The notes: generated by a model not told the origin, from the letters alone. 14,737 nt of DNA from Chrysiogenia bacterium (GCA_020434085.1 JAGRBM010000288.1:1-14737); one strand, 5' to 3'. Shown: positions 6,159 to 14,737, counted from the first letter of the stretch. Numbers and translations are program-made.

Positions 6159-6320
6159 GATAAAAGGGCCTCAGGTGAACGGTTTTGCGGCAACATCCAC
6201 CATCGCCGCGAGGCCCCCCGGCTCCTCAACGTGCACGTGCACGATTCCATGCTCCCGGCGGCCCAAAACGAAGGGGCGGGAAAACCCCGCCCCTCCAGCA
6301 TTTGAGCTGATTGGCCGGCC
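6142..6320. other. ilvC-pssA intergenic region with a small unassigned frame
   Basis: This gap holds the ilvC terminator, the pssA promoter-like site and, between them, a minus-strand open stretch reading REHGIVHVHVEEPGGLAAMV then DVAAKPFT and a stop at about 6173-6175. The composition is protein-like, but no ribosome binding site or clear start is seen, so it may be chance or a gene remnant. A short palindrome, CGTGCACGTGCACG, lies at 6230-6243. I see no trace of psd. Confidence 0.35.
6266..6293 (-). terminator. Intrinsic terminator after ilvC
   Basis: On the minus strand GGGGCGGG (6293-6286) and CCCGCCCC (6280-6273) form a perfect 8-bp stem with a GTTTT loop, followed by TTCGTTTT. It starts 27 nt after the ilvC stop and separates ilvC from pssA, so pssA probably depends at least partly on its own promoter. 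Confidence 0.78.
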
Positions 6321-7541
<1,221 letters not shown>

Positions 7542-8021
7542 TTATTTCGCCCCTCGGGTGATGGCTGTGACCCCAGTGCGGACCACTTCCTTGATCCCGT
7601 GGGGTCGCAGCAGCTCGATGGCGGCGCCGACCTTGTCCTGGCTGCCGGTGAACTCGATGGTGTAGGTCGTCGCCGACACATCGATGATCTTCCCGCGGAA
7701 GATGTCGGCGATGCGCAGCACCTCGGCGCGCTTGTCCTCGACGGCCTTGACCTTGATAAGCACCATCTCGCGCTCAACGTGGGGGGACTCGGTCACGTCC
7801 GAGACCTTCACCGTCGAGATGAGCTTGTTGAGCTGCTTGGTGATCTGCTCGATGATCTTCTCGTCGCCGCTGGTGACGATCGTCATGCGCGAGACCGCGG
7901 GCTCGAGCGTCGGGGCCACGTTGAGCGACTCGATGTTGTAGCCGCGCGCCGAGAAGAGGTTCGCCACGCGCGCGAGCACGCCGAACTCGTTGTTCACAAG
8001 AAGTGTCAGTGTGTGTTTCAT
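7542..8021 (-). CDS. ilvN: Acetolactate synthase small (regulatory) subunit
   Basis: The 159-residue protein is of the usual IlvN/IlvH length. The N-terminal ACT domain (about 3-76) begins [20 protein letters not shown] and contains [14 protein letters not shown], the valine-binding fold of this family. The C-terminal half (about 80-159) contains the second conserved segment, with EREMVLIKV and [14 protein letters not shown]. It binds IlvB, raises its activity and usually confers valine feedback inhibition. ATG 8021 has only a weak AGGA about 12 nt before it. It is separated from ilvB by 291 nt that hold a long palindromic repeat, an unusually wide gap for this subunit pair. Confidence 0.97.
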   Translation of the reverse strand: MKHTLTLLVNNEFGVLARVANLFSARGYNIESLNVAPTLEPAVSRMTIVTSGDEKIIEQITKQLNKLISTVKVSDVTESPHVEREMVLIKVKAVEDKRAEVLRIADIFRGKIIDVSATTYTIEFTGSQDKVGAAIELLRPHGIKEVVRTGVTAITRGAK

Positions 8022-8179
8022 AACCCGTATCCTGGTATCGGTTCTCCCGGGACGCCGCCGATTTCACGCCAGCCGCACTTGAATACGCGCTCAAGACGCG
8101 TCCCGTGAGTGAGTTGTATGTGGTGCGCGGCGCCGGAGGATCGCTCCGGCAGCCGCGCCCCTGAAAATCCTGTCCGCTC

Positions 8180-8293
8180 TCCCCTCTCCCTTTCAGGGAG
8201 AGGGAGGAGCGAAGCGGAGGGTGAGGGTGCAATGGTGCAACTCTCCACCCTCACCCGCCCTGCGGGCACCCTCTCCCTGAAAGGGAGAGGGGA
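8180..8293. repeat. Composite palindromic repeat (CCCTCTCCC type) between ilvB and ilvN
   Basis: The arms 8180-8204 and 8269-8293 are reverse complements of each other. Each arm is also internally palindromic, with CCCTCTCCCT facing AGGGAGAGGG. Inside them GGGTGAGGGT (8219-8228) pairs exactly with ACCCTCACCC (8247-8256). A transcript crossing it could fold into one long hairpin or into separate small ones. The motif resembles dispersed intergenic repeats known from many Proteobacteria. No T tract follows on the minus strand. Confidence 0.85.
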
Positions 8294-8312
8294 AAATCGA
8301 ACCCAAGCTATC

Positions 8313-10022
8313 TTACGCCGGTGGTTCGAACACCAGCATCTCGTCGAGCGCGCCGCCGGCGGGCACCATGGGATAGACATTCTCGTCCTGCGTGACGCGC
8401 ACGTTCACCATGGCCGGTTGCGGCGATGCGAGCGCTTCTTCGGCAACTTTTTCGAAGTTCTCGACCTTGTCGACGTCGAACCCGATGGCTCCGAAGGCCT
8501 CGGCCAGCTTCACCCACTCGGGCTCCTTCTGCCAGAGCACCTCGGAGTAGCGCTTCTCGTAGAAGAACTCCTGCCACTGGCGCACCATTCCCAGGCACGA
8601 GTTGTTGGCAATGAATATCTTGATGGGCAGCTTGTACTCGGCGGCCACGATGAGTTCCTGGATGCACATCTGGATGCAGCCGTCGCCGGCGATGCAGAGC
8701 ACCAGGTCGTCGGGGCACGCGAACTGCGCGCCGATGGCCGCGGGCAGCGAGAAGCCCATGGTCCCAAGGCCGCCGGAGTTGAGCCACTTGCGCGGCTTCT
8801 GGAACTTGAAGTACTGCGCCGCCCACATCTGGTGCTGGCCCACGTCGGCCACGACAATGGGATCGCGATCCTTTGTGAGGCGCTGGAGTTCTTCGATCAT
8901 GAACTGCGGCTTGATGGCCCCGGTCTCATTGTGGGTATAGGCAAGCGGGTGCGTGGCCTCCCACTTGGCGATCTGCTCATGCCAGGGAGCGATCTGCTTG
9001 TGGAAGGCTTCGGTCTTCTTGGAATCGGGCAGCACTTCGTTGAACTGTTCGAGCACCACGCGCGCGTCACCCACGATGGGGATCTGAATCTCCACGTTCT
9101 TGGAGATGCTTGCCGGGTCGACGTCCACGTGGATGAAGTCGGCATGAACGGCGAATTTCTCCAGCTTGCCGGTCACGCGATCGTCGAAGCGCACGCCCAC
9201 GGCCATGATCACGTCGGCGTTGCTCATGGCCATGTTGGCACGGTAGGTCCCGTGCATCCCCAGCATGTCGAGCGAGAGCGGAGCACCCATGGGGAAGCAT
9301 CCGAGCCCCATCAGCGTCTGGGTCACCGGGATGTTGAGCGCGCGGGCAAACTTGCTGAGTTCCTCGGCGCCGTTGGAGAGGATCACGCCGCCCCCCACGT
9401 AGAGCACGGGCTTTTTCGCGCGCAGGAGCCGGTCCATGGCCTTCTTGACCTGCTTCATGTGGCCCTGAACGGTGGGCTTGTAGCTGGGAATGTCCACGCT
9501 CTCGGGCCAGTGGAACTTGCACTTGTCGGCGGTGATGTCCTTGGGAATGTCCACCACCACCGGGCCCGGGCGACCGGTGCTCGCAATGTAGAAGGCTTCG
9601 CGGATGATGCGCGCCAGGTCCTTCACATCGGTCACCATGAAGTTGTGCTTGGTCACCGGGCGGGTGATGCCGAGCGTGTCGGCCTCCTGGAAGGCGTCGT
9701 TGCCGATGAGCGTGCTGGGCACCTGCCCGGTAAAGCACACCATCGGGATCGAATCCATGTAGGCGGTGGCAAGACCCGTGACCGCGTTGGTCGCGCCGGG
9801 GCCGGAAGTAACGAGCGCAACGCCCACCTTCCCGCTCGCGCGCGCGTAGCCATCGGCCATGTGCACCGCGCCCTGTTCGTGGCGGGTGAGCACATGATTC
9901 ATCTTGCGCTTGTAGATCTCATCGTAGATGTGGAGAACCGCCCCTCCGGGATACCCGAAGAAGGTGTCCACACCCTCGCGTGTCAGTGATTCACAAAAAA
10001 TCTCGGCGCCGGTCATTTCCAT
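8313..10022 (-). CDS. ilvB: Acetolactate synthase large (catalytic) subunit
   Basis: The 569-residue thiamine-diphosphate enzyme forms 2-acetolactate from pyruvate, or 2-aceto-2-hydroxybutyrate with 2-ketobutyrate. The N-terminal Pyr domain has GVDTFFGYPGGAVLHIYDEI and the catalytic Glu in RHEQGAVHMADGYARA (E49). The central FAD-binding domain includes KPVLYVGGGVI. The C-terminal PP domain has the ThDP/Mg motif GDGCIQMCIQELIVAAEYKL from residue 446, ending in NN. Biosynthetic rather than catabolic type is supported by the adjacent ilvN and FAD-domain features. ATG 10022 (MEMTGAEIFCESL) is chosen because GGAGG lies 9 nt upstream. The frame stays open 81 codons further, but that stretch does not resemble IlvB. 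It is first in the ilv gene row, with a promoter at 10237-10265. Confidence 0.98.
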   Translation of the reverse strand: MEMTGAEIFCESLTREGVDTFFGYPGGAVLHIYDEIYKRKMNHVLTRHEQGAVHMADGYARASGKVGVALVTSGPGATNAVTGLATAYMDSIPMVCFTGQVPSTLIGNDAFQEADTLGITRPVTKHNFMVTDVKDLARIIREAFYIASTGRPGPVVVDIPKDITADKCKFHWPESVDIPSYKPTVQGHMKQVKKAMDRLLRAKKPVLYVGGGVILSNGAEELSKFARALNIPVTQTLMGLGCFPMGAPLSLDMLGMHGTYRANMAMSNADVIMAVGVRFDDRVTGKLEKFAVHADFIHVDVDPASISKNVEIQIPIVGDARVVLEQFNEVLPDSKKTEAFHKQIAPWHEQIAKWEATHPLAYTHNETGAIKPQFMIEELQRLTKDRDPIVVADVGQHQMWAAQYFKFQKPRKWLNSGGLGTMGFSLPAAIGAQFACPDDLVLCIAGDGCIQMCIQELIVAAEYKLPIKIFIANNSCLGMVRQWQEFFYEKRYSEVLWQKEPEWVKLAEAFGAIGFDVDKVENFEKVAEEALASPQPAMVNVRVTQDENVYPMVPAGGALDEMLVFEPPA

Positions 10023-10236
10023 CCGAAACACCCTCCGGCCGGGCGGGATCTCCGCACGGCCACTCGAAGTTTTCACCGCGGATGCTGCCGCGGCAGGCAA
10101 AGGCTGTGATCGCTGGATTTGCGCGAGGGGCCCGGTAGCCGGACTCGCACGTAACTCCACGAGGTATTTCACAGCCCCACACAGGGGAAACGGACAGGCT
10201 GTTCCGGCAAGGAAAGCGCCTGCCCTGCAGAGCTTC
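10023..10236 (-). other. Long 5' leader of ilvB
   Basis: About 208 nt separate the predicted transcription start from ATG 10022. An early hairpin GGGCAGGC (10225-10218) with GCCTGTCC (10199-10192), a CCCC/GGGG mini-stem and the palindrome CTGCCGCGGCAG (10085-10096) are visible. No T-tract terminator and no Ile/Leu/Val-rich peptide is seen. A frame in register with ilvB could be translated from GTG near 10168 (KYLVELRASPATGPLAQ), but this is unsupported. Together with the stretch to 10526 this is the longest gap in the window. Confidence 0.4.
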
Positions 10237-10265
10237 TTTGTATACCGCGGCAAAAAGCTTGTCAA
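10237..10265 (-). promoter_or_regulatory. Sigma70-like promoter of ilvB
   Basis: A perfect TTGACA (10265-10260) is followed after 17 nt by TACAAA (10242-10237), or after 15 nt by TATACA (10244-10239). Transcription would start near 10230. Confidence 0.62.
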
Positions 10266-10319
10266 ACCGGTGGGTTATGGAAGTGGGTAGCCGGGAATGC
10301 TGGAGGGGCAGAGTTTTTG

Positions 10320-10448
10320 CCACAGATGGCCACGGATGAACACGGATGGAGATAACAAATAGGACTTCAGGCCGAGAATCCGAAAGATCTGACTCCGGCC
10401 CCCTTGTTCATCTTTCCTTCATCTGTGTTCATCCGTGGCCATCTGTGG
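10320..10448. repeat. Long inverted repeat (CCACAGATGGCCACGGATGA type)
   Basis: The arm CCACAGATGGCCACGGATGA..., 10320-10348, is the reverse complement of 10420-10448 over 29 positions, with one G-T pair (10344/10424). A 71-nt loop separates them. Each arm also contains a short tandem CACGGATG/CACAGATG-like unit. The type is familiar as a dispersed intergenic repeat. It lies between the divergent ilvB promoter and the phosphotransferase gene. Confidence 0.88.
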
Positions 10449-10526
10449 TTTCAAACTCCGACTGGTTGCCAACTGATTACCCCGTCACTAAAACCAGAAG
10501 GGCCTACCGGGCATGGAGCGCTTTTG

Positions 10527-11597
10527 ATGAGTGAAGCAATCGGGACCGAGCTGACGGAGATTCGCGAGGGCCATGAGTTCGACAAGGCCGCGCTGGAGTC
10601 CTACCTCAAGGCCAACGTCGAGGGCTTTTCCGGGCCGCTGGAAATCCGCCAGTTCGAGGGCGGGCAGTCCAATCCGACCTTCTTTCTGAAGGGTGGCGAC
10701 GTGGAATACGTCATGCGCAAGAAACCCCCGGGCAAGCTCCTGCCTTCGGCCCATGCGGTCGACCGCGAGTACCGCGTGCTCAAGGCCCTTCAGGGCAGCG
10801 AGGTCCCGGTCCCGAAGGTCTACTGCCTGTGCGAGGACGAGTCGGTCATCGGCCAGGCCTTCTACGTCATGGAGTTCCGCAAGGGCCGCATCTTCCGCGA
10901 CTCGAAGATGCCCGAGGTGAAAGACCCCAAAGAGCGCGAGGCCATCTGGTACAGCATGGGCGATACCATGGCCGCGCTGCACAAGGTGGACTACGACGCC
11001 GTGGGGCTCGAGGGCTACGGCAAGGTCGGCCACTACATGGAACGCCAGCTCAGCCGGTGGACCAAGCAGTACGAGGCGAGCAAGACCGACGAGGTCGAAC
11101 CCATGAACCTGCTGCTCGACTGGCTTCCCAAAAACATTCCCGCAAATGACGAGACGGCCATCGCCCACGGCGACTTCCGTCTGGAGAACATGATCGTCCA
11201 CCCCACCGAGCCCCGCGTGATCGCCGTGCTCGACTGGGAGCTCTCGACCCTCGGCCACCCGCTCGCCGACCTGGCCTACAACTGCATGCTCTATCACCTT
11301 CCCGCCATGCCCGGCGCCGGCGCCTCCAACGGATTCCTTGGAACGAACCTCAAGGAGCTCGGCATTCCGAGCGAAGAGGACTACCTGGCGCGCTACTGCG
11401 AGAAGACCGGGCGCGACTGCCTTCCCGAGTTCGATTTCTTCGTCGCCTTCTCGATGTTCCGCCTGGCGGCCATCGTGCAGGGCGTCTACAAGCGCGGCCT
11501 CGACGGCAACGCCAGTTCCCAGAAGGCGCTCAGCTACGGCCCCGTCGTGAAGTTCCTCTCCGACGCCGCCGTGCAGCAGGTGAAGCACCGCATGTAG
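10527..11597 (+). CDS. Phosphotransferase family protein, ACAD10/11 kinase-domain type
   Basis: The 356-residue protein has an aminoglycoside-phosphotransferase-like kinase fold. A glycine-rich [12 protein letters not shown] (43-54) is followed by the ATP-binding lysine region [12 protein letters not shown] (61-72), the catalytic loop [11 protein letters not shown] (213-223) and the metal motif [17 protein letters not shown] (235-251). These match the kinase-like domain of acyl-CoA dehydrogenase family members 10/11, which phosphorylates hydroxyacyl-CoAs during fatty-acid catabolism. Bacterial stand-alone copies are common, and the actual substrate here is inferred only. It is unlikely to be an antibiotic-resistance kinase. 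ATG 10527 has GGAGCG 9 nt upstream; the 41 residues before it come from the inverted repeat region. No partner acyl-CoA dehydrogenase lies in the window. A strong terminator follows. Confidence 0.92.
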   Translation: MSEAIGTELTEIREGHEFDKAALESYLKANVEGFSGPLEIRQFEGGQSNPTFFLKGGDVEYVMRKKPPGKLLPSAHAVDREYRVLKALQGSEVPVPKVYCLCEDESVIGQAFYVMEFRKGRIFRDSKMPEVKDPKEREAIWYSMGDTMAALHKVDYDAVGLEGYGKVGHYMERQLSRWTKQYEASKTDEVEPMNLLLDWLPKNIPANDETAIAHGDFRLENMIVHPTEPRVIAVLDWELSTLGHPLADLAYNCMLYHLPAMPGAGASNGFLGTNLKELGIPSEEDYLARYCEKTGRDCLPEFDFFVAFSMFRLAAIVQGVYKRGLDGNASSQKALSYGPVVKFLSDAAVQQVKHRM

Positions 11598-11617
11598 GGC
11601 GCGCAGCTTGCCGATTC

Positions 11618-11645
11618 AGGGCGGGGTTCTCCCCCGCCCTTTTTG
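11618..11645 (+). terminator. Intrinsic terminator after the phosphotransferase gene
   Basis: AGGGCGGGG (11618-11626) and CCCCGCCCT (11632-11640) form a perfect 9-bp stem with a TTCTC loop, followed by TTTTG. It begins 20 nt after the stop. On the minus strand no T tract follows, so it serves the plus strand only. Confidence 0.9.
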
Positions 11646-11648
11646 TAT

Positions 11649-12176
11649 TTAGTGAAGCGCGGATTTCAGGCCGATGATCGCCGCGCCGACAAGCGCGGCC
11701 AGCACGCCCGCGCCGATCCCCCGCCAGATAGAGCCCTTGTAGCGACGCATGGACTCGAAGCCCATGACGAACAAGATGAGCAGCGTCACCGCCTCGGCCA
11801 GCCGGAAGGCCGCCCGCAGGGGAACGAGCTCCGCGGCCGCAAGAGCGAAAATTGAGCACATCGGAATCAGGCTGAGCAGGACGGCCAGTGTCTCGATGAC
11901 GATCTGCTTGCGATCGGTGGGCGGCATGCTCTGGCGCTGCACCGACTTGCCCAGCAGGTCGGCGTAGAGCTTGGCCAACCACACGGCCATGACCGTCACC
12001 GAAATGGAGACAATTGCCTCCCAGGGCGTGCTGCCGCGCTCTTCGAGCGCCGCCAGCAGCGATGCCGCGATGATCTGGCCATAAATGGCCTTGGAGGGAT
12101 GGGCACGGCGAATGAATTCTTCGACCCGCGCCACGGAGATGATCGAGCCGCGATACTCGCCCATGCTCCCAAGCAT
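11649..12176 (-). CDS. Small multi-pass membrane protein of unknown function
   Basis: The 175-residue protein begins MLGSMGEYRGSIISVARVEE. I do not recognise a family. About four to five hydrophobic segments are visible: about 31-43 (weak), 52-74 (AIVSISVTVMAVWLA), 93-117 (IETLAVLLSLIPMCSIFALA), 124-141 (LAEAVTLLILFVMGF) and 153-172 (GIGAGVLAALVGAAIIGL). Loops are Arg/Lys-rich (KSVQRQSMPPTDRKQ and ESMRRYKGS). ATG 12176 follows AGGGGGCT. ATG 12164 (MGEYRG), with GGGAGC before it, is an alternative. The frame extends further upstream, but that part is antisense to the MgtE-like gene. It is divergent from that gene across 94 nt. Confidence 0.78.
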   Translation of the reverse strand: MLGSMGEYRGSIISVARVEEFIRRAHPSKAIYGQIIAASLLAALEERGSTPWEAIVSISVTVMAVWLAKLYADLLGKSVQRQSMPPTDRKQIVIETLAVLLSLIPMCSIFALAAAELVPLRAAFRLAEAVTLLILFVMGFESMRRYKGSIWRGIGAGVLAALVGAAIIGLKSALH

Positions 12177-12270
12177 AGCCCCCTGCCCGCGCCGCGCAAA
12201 AGCGAGGCCGCCCCATTGGCGCCGCGCCCGGCGGCGATTACTCGTAGAGGCAGAGCCGAAAGGAAGTGCC

Positions 12271-13269
12271 ATGGCCGAGCCCCTGAGCAGCGAGCAACTC
12301 GACGACCCGGTCGTCCTCCACATGAATCCCACCGAGGTTACCGTGCGCCCCGAGCAGAGCGTCGCCCAGGCACTCGAGAGCGTGCGCAAGGCGCGGCCCT
12401 CCAAGCGCATCGTCTACATCTACGTGGTCGATGACGAGGGAGTCCTGCGCGGCGTGGTGCCCACGCGCGCGTTGCTGGTCAATGACCTGGATCGAAGCAT
12501 CGCCGAGATCATGGACACCCGAATTGTGAGCGTCTCCGACCGGGCCACCGTGATGATCGCCTGCGAGCAATTTCTCTTTCACCGCTATCTGGCTTTCCCC
12601 GTCGTGGGCGAGCGCGGCGAGCTGCGCGGCGTGATCGACGTGAGCCTGTTTACCGACGAGGTTTTCTCCATTGCAGAAAAACAGTCGGGCAACGACGCTT
12701 TCTCCCTGATCGGCGTGCATCTGGCGCGCGCACGTTCGGGCAATGCGTGGGAGAGTTTTGGGGACCGCTTCCCCTGGCTGCTCTGCAACATCGGCGGCGG
12801 TATCACCGCGGCGCTTCTGGCGTCGGCCTACGAATCGCTTCTTGCTGCCGTGGTGGTTCTCTCCCTGTTCATCCCCGTAGTGCTGGCCCTTGCCGAGAGC
12901 GTGAGCATCCAGAGCATGAGTCTGACCATCCAGGGCTTTCATGAGGGCGAGGTGCAGTGGAAGCGCGTCGCGCGCGACCTGCTGCGGGAGCTGCGCACGG
13001 GCACATTGCTCGGCGTGGGAAGCGGGGCGCTGGTGGGCGTGGTGGTCTGGCTCTGGCGCGGAGCGCCGGGGGTTGGCTTCACCGTGGCACTGAGCATGAC
13101 GCTTTCGATCATCACCGCGGCGCTGCTCGGTGTGATCTTTCCGACCATTATTCACGCGCTGCGTCGCGACCCGAAAATCGCCGCCGGGCCCATTGTTCTG
13201 GCCGTAACGGACCTTGCAACCCTGATGTTCTATTTCAACCTGGCGGGGGCGCTTCTCAGAAGCGCCTGA
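12271..13269 (+). CDS. MgtE-like divalent cation transporter, short form
   Basis: The 332-residue protein has two CBS domains (about 20-75 and 82-137, with YIYVVDDEGVLRGVVPTRAL and FPVVGERGELRGVIDVSLF). An MgtE membrane domain of about five helices follows (about 168-330). The cytoplasmic superhelical N domain of full-length MgtE (about 450 residues) is missing. In the membrane domain the usual GGNxGxQ segment reads LAESVSIQSMSLTIQG (207-222). The last helix keeps DPKIAAGPIVLAVTDLATLMFYF, including D314, the position of the pore aspartate in known MgtE. Mg2+ transport or a related cation role is therefore likely but not certain. ATG 12271 has AGGAAG 5 nt before it and codes a natural start just before the first CBS domain. 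Confidence 0.88.
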   Translation: MAEPLSSEQLDDPVVLHMNPTEVTVRPEQSVAQALESVRKARPSKRIVYIYVVDDEGVLRGVVPTRALLVNDLDRSIAEIMDTRIVSVSDRATVMIACEQFLFHRYLAFPVVGERGELRGVIDVSLFTDEVFSIAEKQSGNDAFSLIGVHLARARSGNAWESFGDRFPWLLCNIGGGITAALLASAYESLLAAVVVLSLFIPVVLALAESVSIQSMSLTIQGFHEGEVQWKRVARDLLRELRTGTLLGVGSGALVGVVVWLWRGAPGVGFTVALSMTLSIITAALLGVIFPTIIHALRRDPKIAAGPIVLAVTDLATLMFYFNLAGALLRSA

Positions 13270-13296
13270 TACACCGCCACTGTACCCCGAGTGGCT

Positions 13297-13324
13297 TAAT
13301 CCGCGATTCCTTTTGCGCTATAGT
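13297..13324 (+). promoter_or_regulatory. Possible promoter of the histidine kinase gene
   Basis: TATAGT (13319-13324) is a good -10 match, and a weak TTAATC lies about 17 nt upstream. Only 13 nt separate the -10 from ATG 13338, so the leader would be about 6-7 nt, too short for a ribosome binding site. Confidence 0.4.
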
Positions 13325-13337
13325 CGCCTCACGCAGG

Positions 13338-14737
13338 ATGGAAGAAAAACCCAAAGAAGCGGCGCGCCTGCGCCTGCCTGAGCTTGGCCGGATCGTAGAA
13401 TGGTCGAACGCCGATAAGTGCCTGCTCGTCGCCCTCGTCAACATCACGTCATCGGTGTCCCTGGGTCTGACCCTCTGGCACTACCGCGACAACCCGACCG
13501 CGACCGCCTATGCCGAACCCGGCGTGATTGCCCTGCTCCATGAGATTGCCTGTTTGTTGGCCATCGTCTGGCTGTTGATGGGGGCACTCTCATTGTATGA
13601 GCGCCGAAGCAACCCCCAAAGCAACTTGCCCGTTCACCTTGAGATCCAGGTCTACGCTGTCACCAACGCCTGGGTGGGTTACATGGTCGGTATGCTGACC
13701 AGTCCGTACGGCGTGCTCGTTTTTCTGGGCGGTCTGTTCGTCTCGGCCGTGCTTTTCGGGCGGTTCGCCAGCGTGCTGGGAATGGTGAGCTTCTTCTTCG
13801 TCGCCTTCGGCGCCAGCATTCTAGAGCGCCTTCGCGTCATCCCCTACGCACCTGCATTGGCCACCGCTCCCTATGACCACCACCGCCTGGCAGAATCATG
13901 GTCGGGCACCATGGGCCTGATCTTCGTGAGCATTCTCATCATGATCATCATGGTCTTCATCGGACTGGTGGGAAGCTGGGACCGGCGGCAGGCTGAACTT
14001 GCCGCGGCCAACGCAGAGCTCAAGGAACGCTCGCGGGCCAAGGACGAATTCCTCTCCATGGTCAGCCACGAGCTGCGCACCCCGCTCACCGCGCTCATGG
14101 GCGCGGTGGGGCTGCTCGAAGCCTATCGCGAGGATCCCGAGCGTAGCGCAGAGCTCATGCACATCGCCCGCGAGAACGGCACGCGCCTCTCGGCACTGGT
14201 CAATGACCTGCTCGACCTGCGCAGTATGAGCAGCGGCAACTTCGAGGTCACGCTCGCGCGGCTCGAACCCGTCGCACTGGTCGAAGGCGCCATCGGTGAG
14301 CTGGGCGCGGTATTCCAGGAAAAGGGACTGCGCATCGAGACGGACCTTGCCGCCGCGCACGGCAAGTTCATTGCCGGCGACAGCGTGCGCCTGCAGCAGG
14401 TGCTGCTCAACCTGCTCTACAACGCCACGAAGTTCTCCCCGGCGAAGGGGTGCATTCGCGTCGAGGCGCAGCTCGCACCCGGCGGCAAGCATCTGCGCCT
14501 GAGCGTGCTGGACGAGGGACCGGGAATTGCGTCGGCCGACATGGAAAACGTCTTTGAAAAATTCTACCAGGGAAAACCGCCGGCCGGCCGGGCGCAGCCG
14601 GGCACGGGTCTTGGCCTGAGCATCGCCCGCGGCATCATCGAGGCCCACCACGGCACCATCCACGCGGCCAACCGCAGCAAGCGCGGCGCGGTGTTCTCGT
14701 TTGAAATTCCGCTGTGGGGTGATCCCGCCGCGCAGCT
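13338..14737 (+). CDS. Membrane sensor histidine kinase, 3' end outside window
   Basis: The frame is open from ATG 13338 to the edge (466 residues). Six hydrophobic segments (about 28-47, 62-86, 105-122, 123-140, 143-162 and 192-213) form an MASE-like membrane sensor without recognisable PAS or HAMP domains. A short coiled coil (DRRQAELAAANAELKERSRAK, 215-235) leads to the HisKA box FLSMVSHELRTPL with H244 as phospho-acceptor. The HATPase has the N box LLNLLYNATKFSP (N362), G1 DEGPGIA (392-398), the F box FEKFYQG and G2 GTGLGLSIAR (422-431). It should autophosphorylate and pass phosphate to a response regulator, which is not in the window. AGG just before the ATG is too close to be a normal ribosome binding site. 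After the kinase core the sequence reads FEIPLWGDPAAQ, so a hybrid receiver domain cannot be excluded. Confidence 0.93.
   Translation, partial: MEEKPKEAARLRLPELGRIVEWSNADKCLLVALVNITSSVSLGLTLWHYRDNPTATAYAEPGVIALLHEIACLLAIVWLLMGALSLYERRSNPQSNLPVHLEIQVYAVTNAWVGYMVGMLTSPYGVLVFLGGLFVSAVLFGRFASVLGMVSFFFVAFGASILERLRVIPYAPALATAPYDHHRLAESWSGTMGLIFVSILIMIIMVFIGLVGSWDRRQAELAAANAELKERSRAKDEFLSMVSHELRTPLTALMGAVGLLEAYREDPERSAELMHIARENGTRLSALVNDLLDLRSMSSGNFEVTLARLEPVALVEGAIGELGAVFQEKGLRIETDLAAAHGKFIAGDSVRLQQVLLNLLYNATKFSPAKGCIRVEAQLAPGGKHLRLSVLDEGPGIASADMENVFEKFYQGKPPAGRAQPGTGLGLSIARGIIEAHHGTIHAANRSKRGAVFSFEIPLWGDPAAQ

Noticed and set aside
8180-8293. CRISPR-like array between ilvB and ilvN
   Set aside because: There are only two inverted, not direct, repeat units and no spacers; the structure is a palindromic dispersed repeat.
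10023-10265. 81-residue N-terminal extension of IlvB
   Set aside because: The extension includes the predicted promoter, and the family starts at TGAEIF; a strong ribosome binding site precedes ATG 10022.
10513-10527. Four-codon minigene ATGGAGCGCTTTTGA overlapping the phosphotransferase ATG
   Set aside because: Such short frames arise by chance, no ribosome binding site precedes it, and its GGAG is better read as the ribosome binding site of the real gene.

Overview
The window is high-GC bacterial chromosome with short intergenic gaps. The gene order ilvB-ilvN-ilvC-pssA-leuA on the minus strand resembles the branched-chain amino acid clusters of Deltaproteobacteria-like lineages (Myxococcota, Desulfobacterota and relatives). 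A genus cannot be assigned from the sequence alone. I see no phage, integrase, transposase, CRISPR array or RNA gene.

Layout. Positions 1-1548 (minus): a GlcD/D-lactate-dehydrogenase-type FAD-linked oxidase, followed 13 nt later by the start of an unrecognised gene that runs off the left edge. Positions 1644-2639 (plus): a DUF72/YecE TIM-barrel protein carrying an N-terminal QLDLF motif. Positions 2652-2820: a long inverted repeat and a bidirectional terminator. Positions 2840-3334 (minus): a DUF4258 toxin relic interrupted by an in-frame TGA, joined without a stop to a YgiT-type zinc-finger antitoxin. Positions 3339-10022 (minus): leuA, preceded by a leucine-rich leader peptide and an attenuator terminator; then pssA, ilvC, ilvN and ilvB. 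Promoter-like sequences lie before ilvB, ilvC and pssA, and the leuA leader has a weaker one. Positions 10527-11597 (plus): an ACAD10/11-type phosphotransferase ending in a strong terminator. Positions 11649-12176 (minus): an unrecognised small membrane protein. Positions 12271-13269 (plus): a shortened MgtE-like transporter made of a CBS pair and the membrane domain. Positions 13338 to the right edge (plus): a membrane histidine kinase, incomplete at its C-terminus.

How the genes work together. IlvB/IlvN make acetolactate, IlvC reduces and isomerises it, and LeuA commits 2-ketoisovalerate to leucine. PssA, a phospholipid enzyme, sits among them, and the decarboxylase gene psd that often accompanies it is absent here. 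The leuA leader fits classical translation-coupled attenuation: seven Leu codons in a 23-residue peptide, mutually exclusive stems, and a GC-rich terminator with a T tract.

Most interesting points: the leuA attenuator; the broken toxin fused in frame to its antitoxin directly behind leuA; the putative sliding-clamp motif on DUF72; the divergent MgtE; and four unrelated dispersed-repeat-like palindromes in intergenic spaces. I found no convincing novel multi-gene system.
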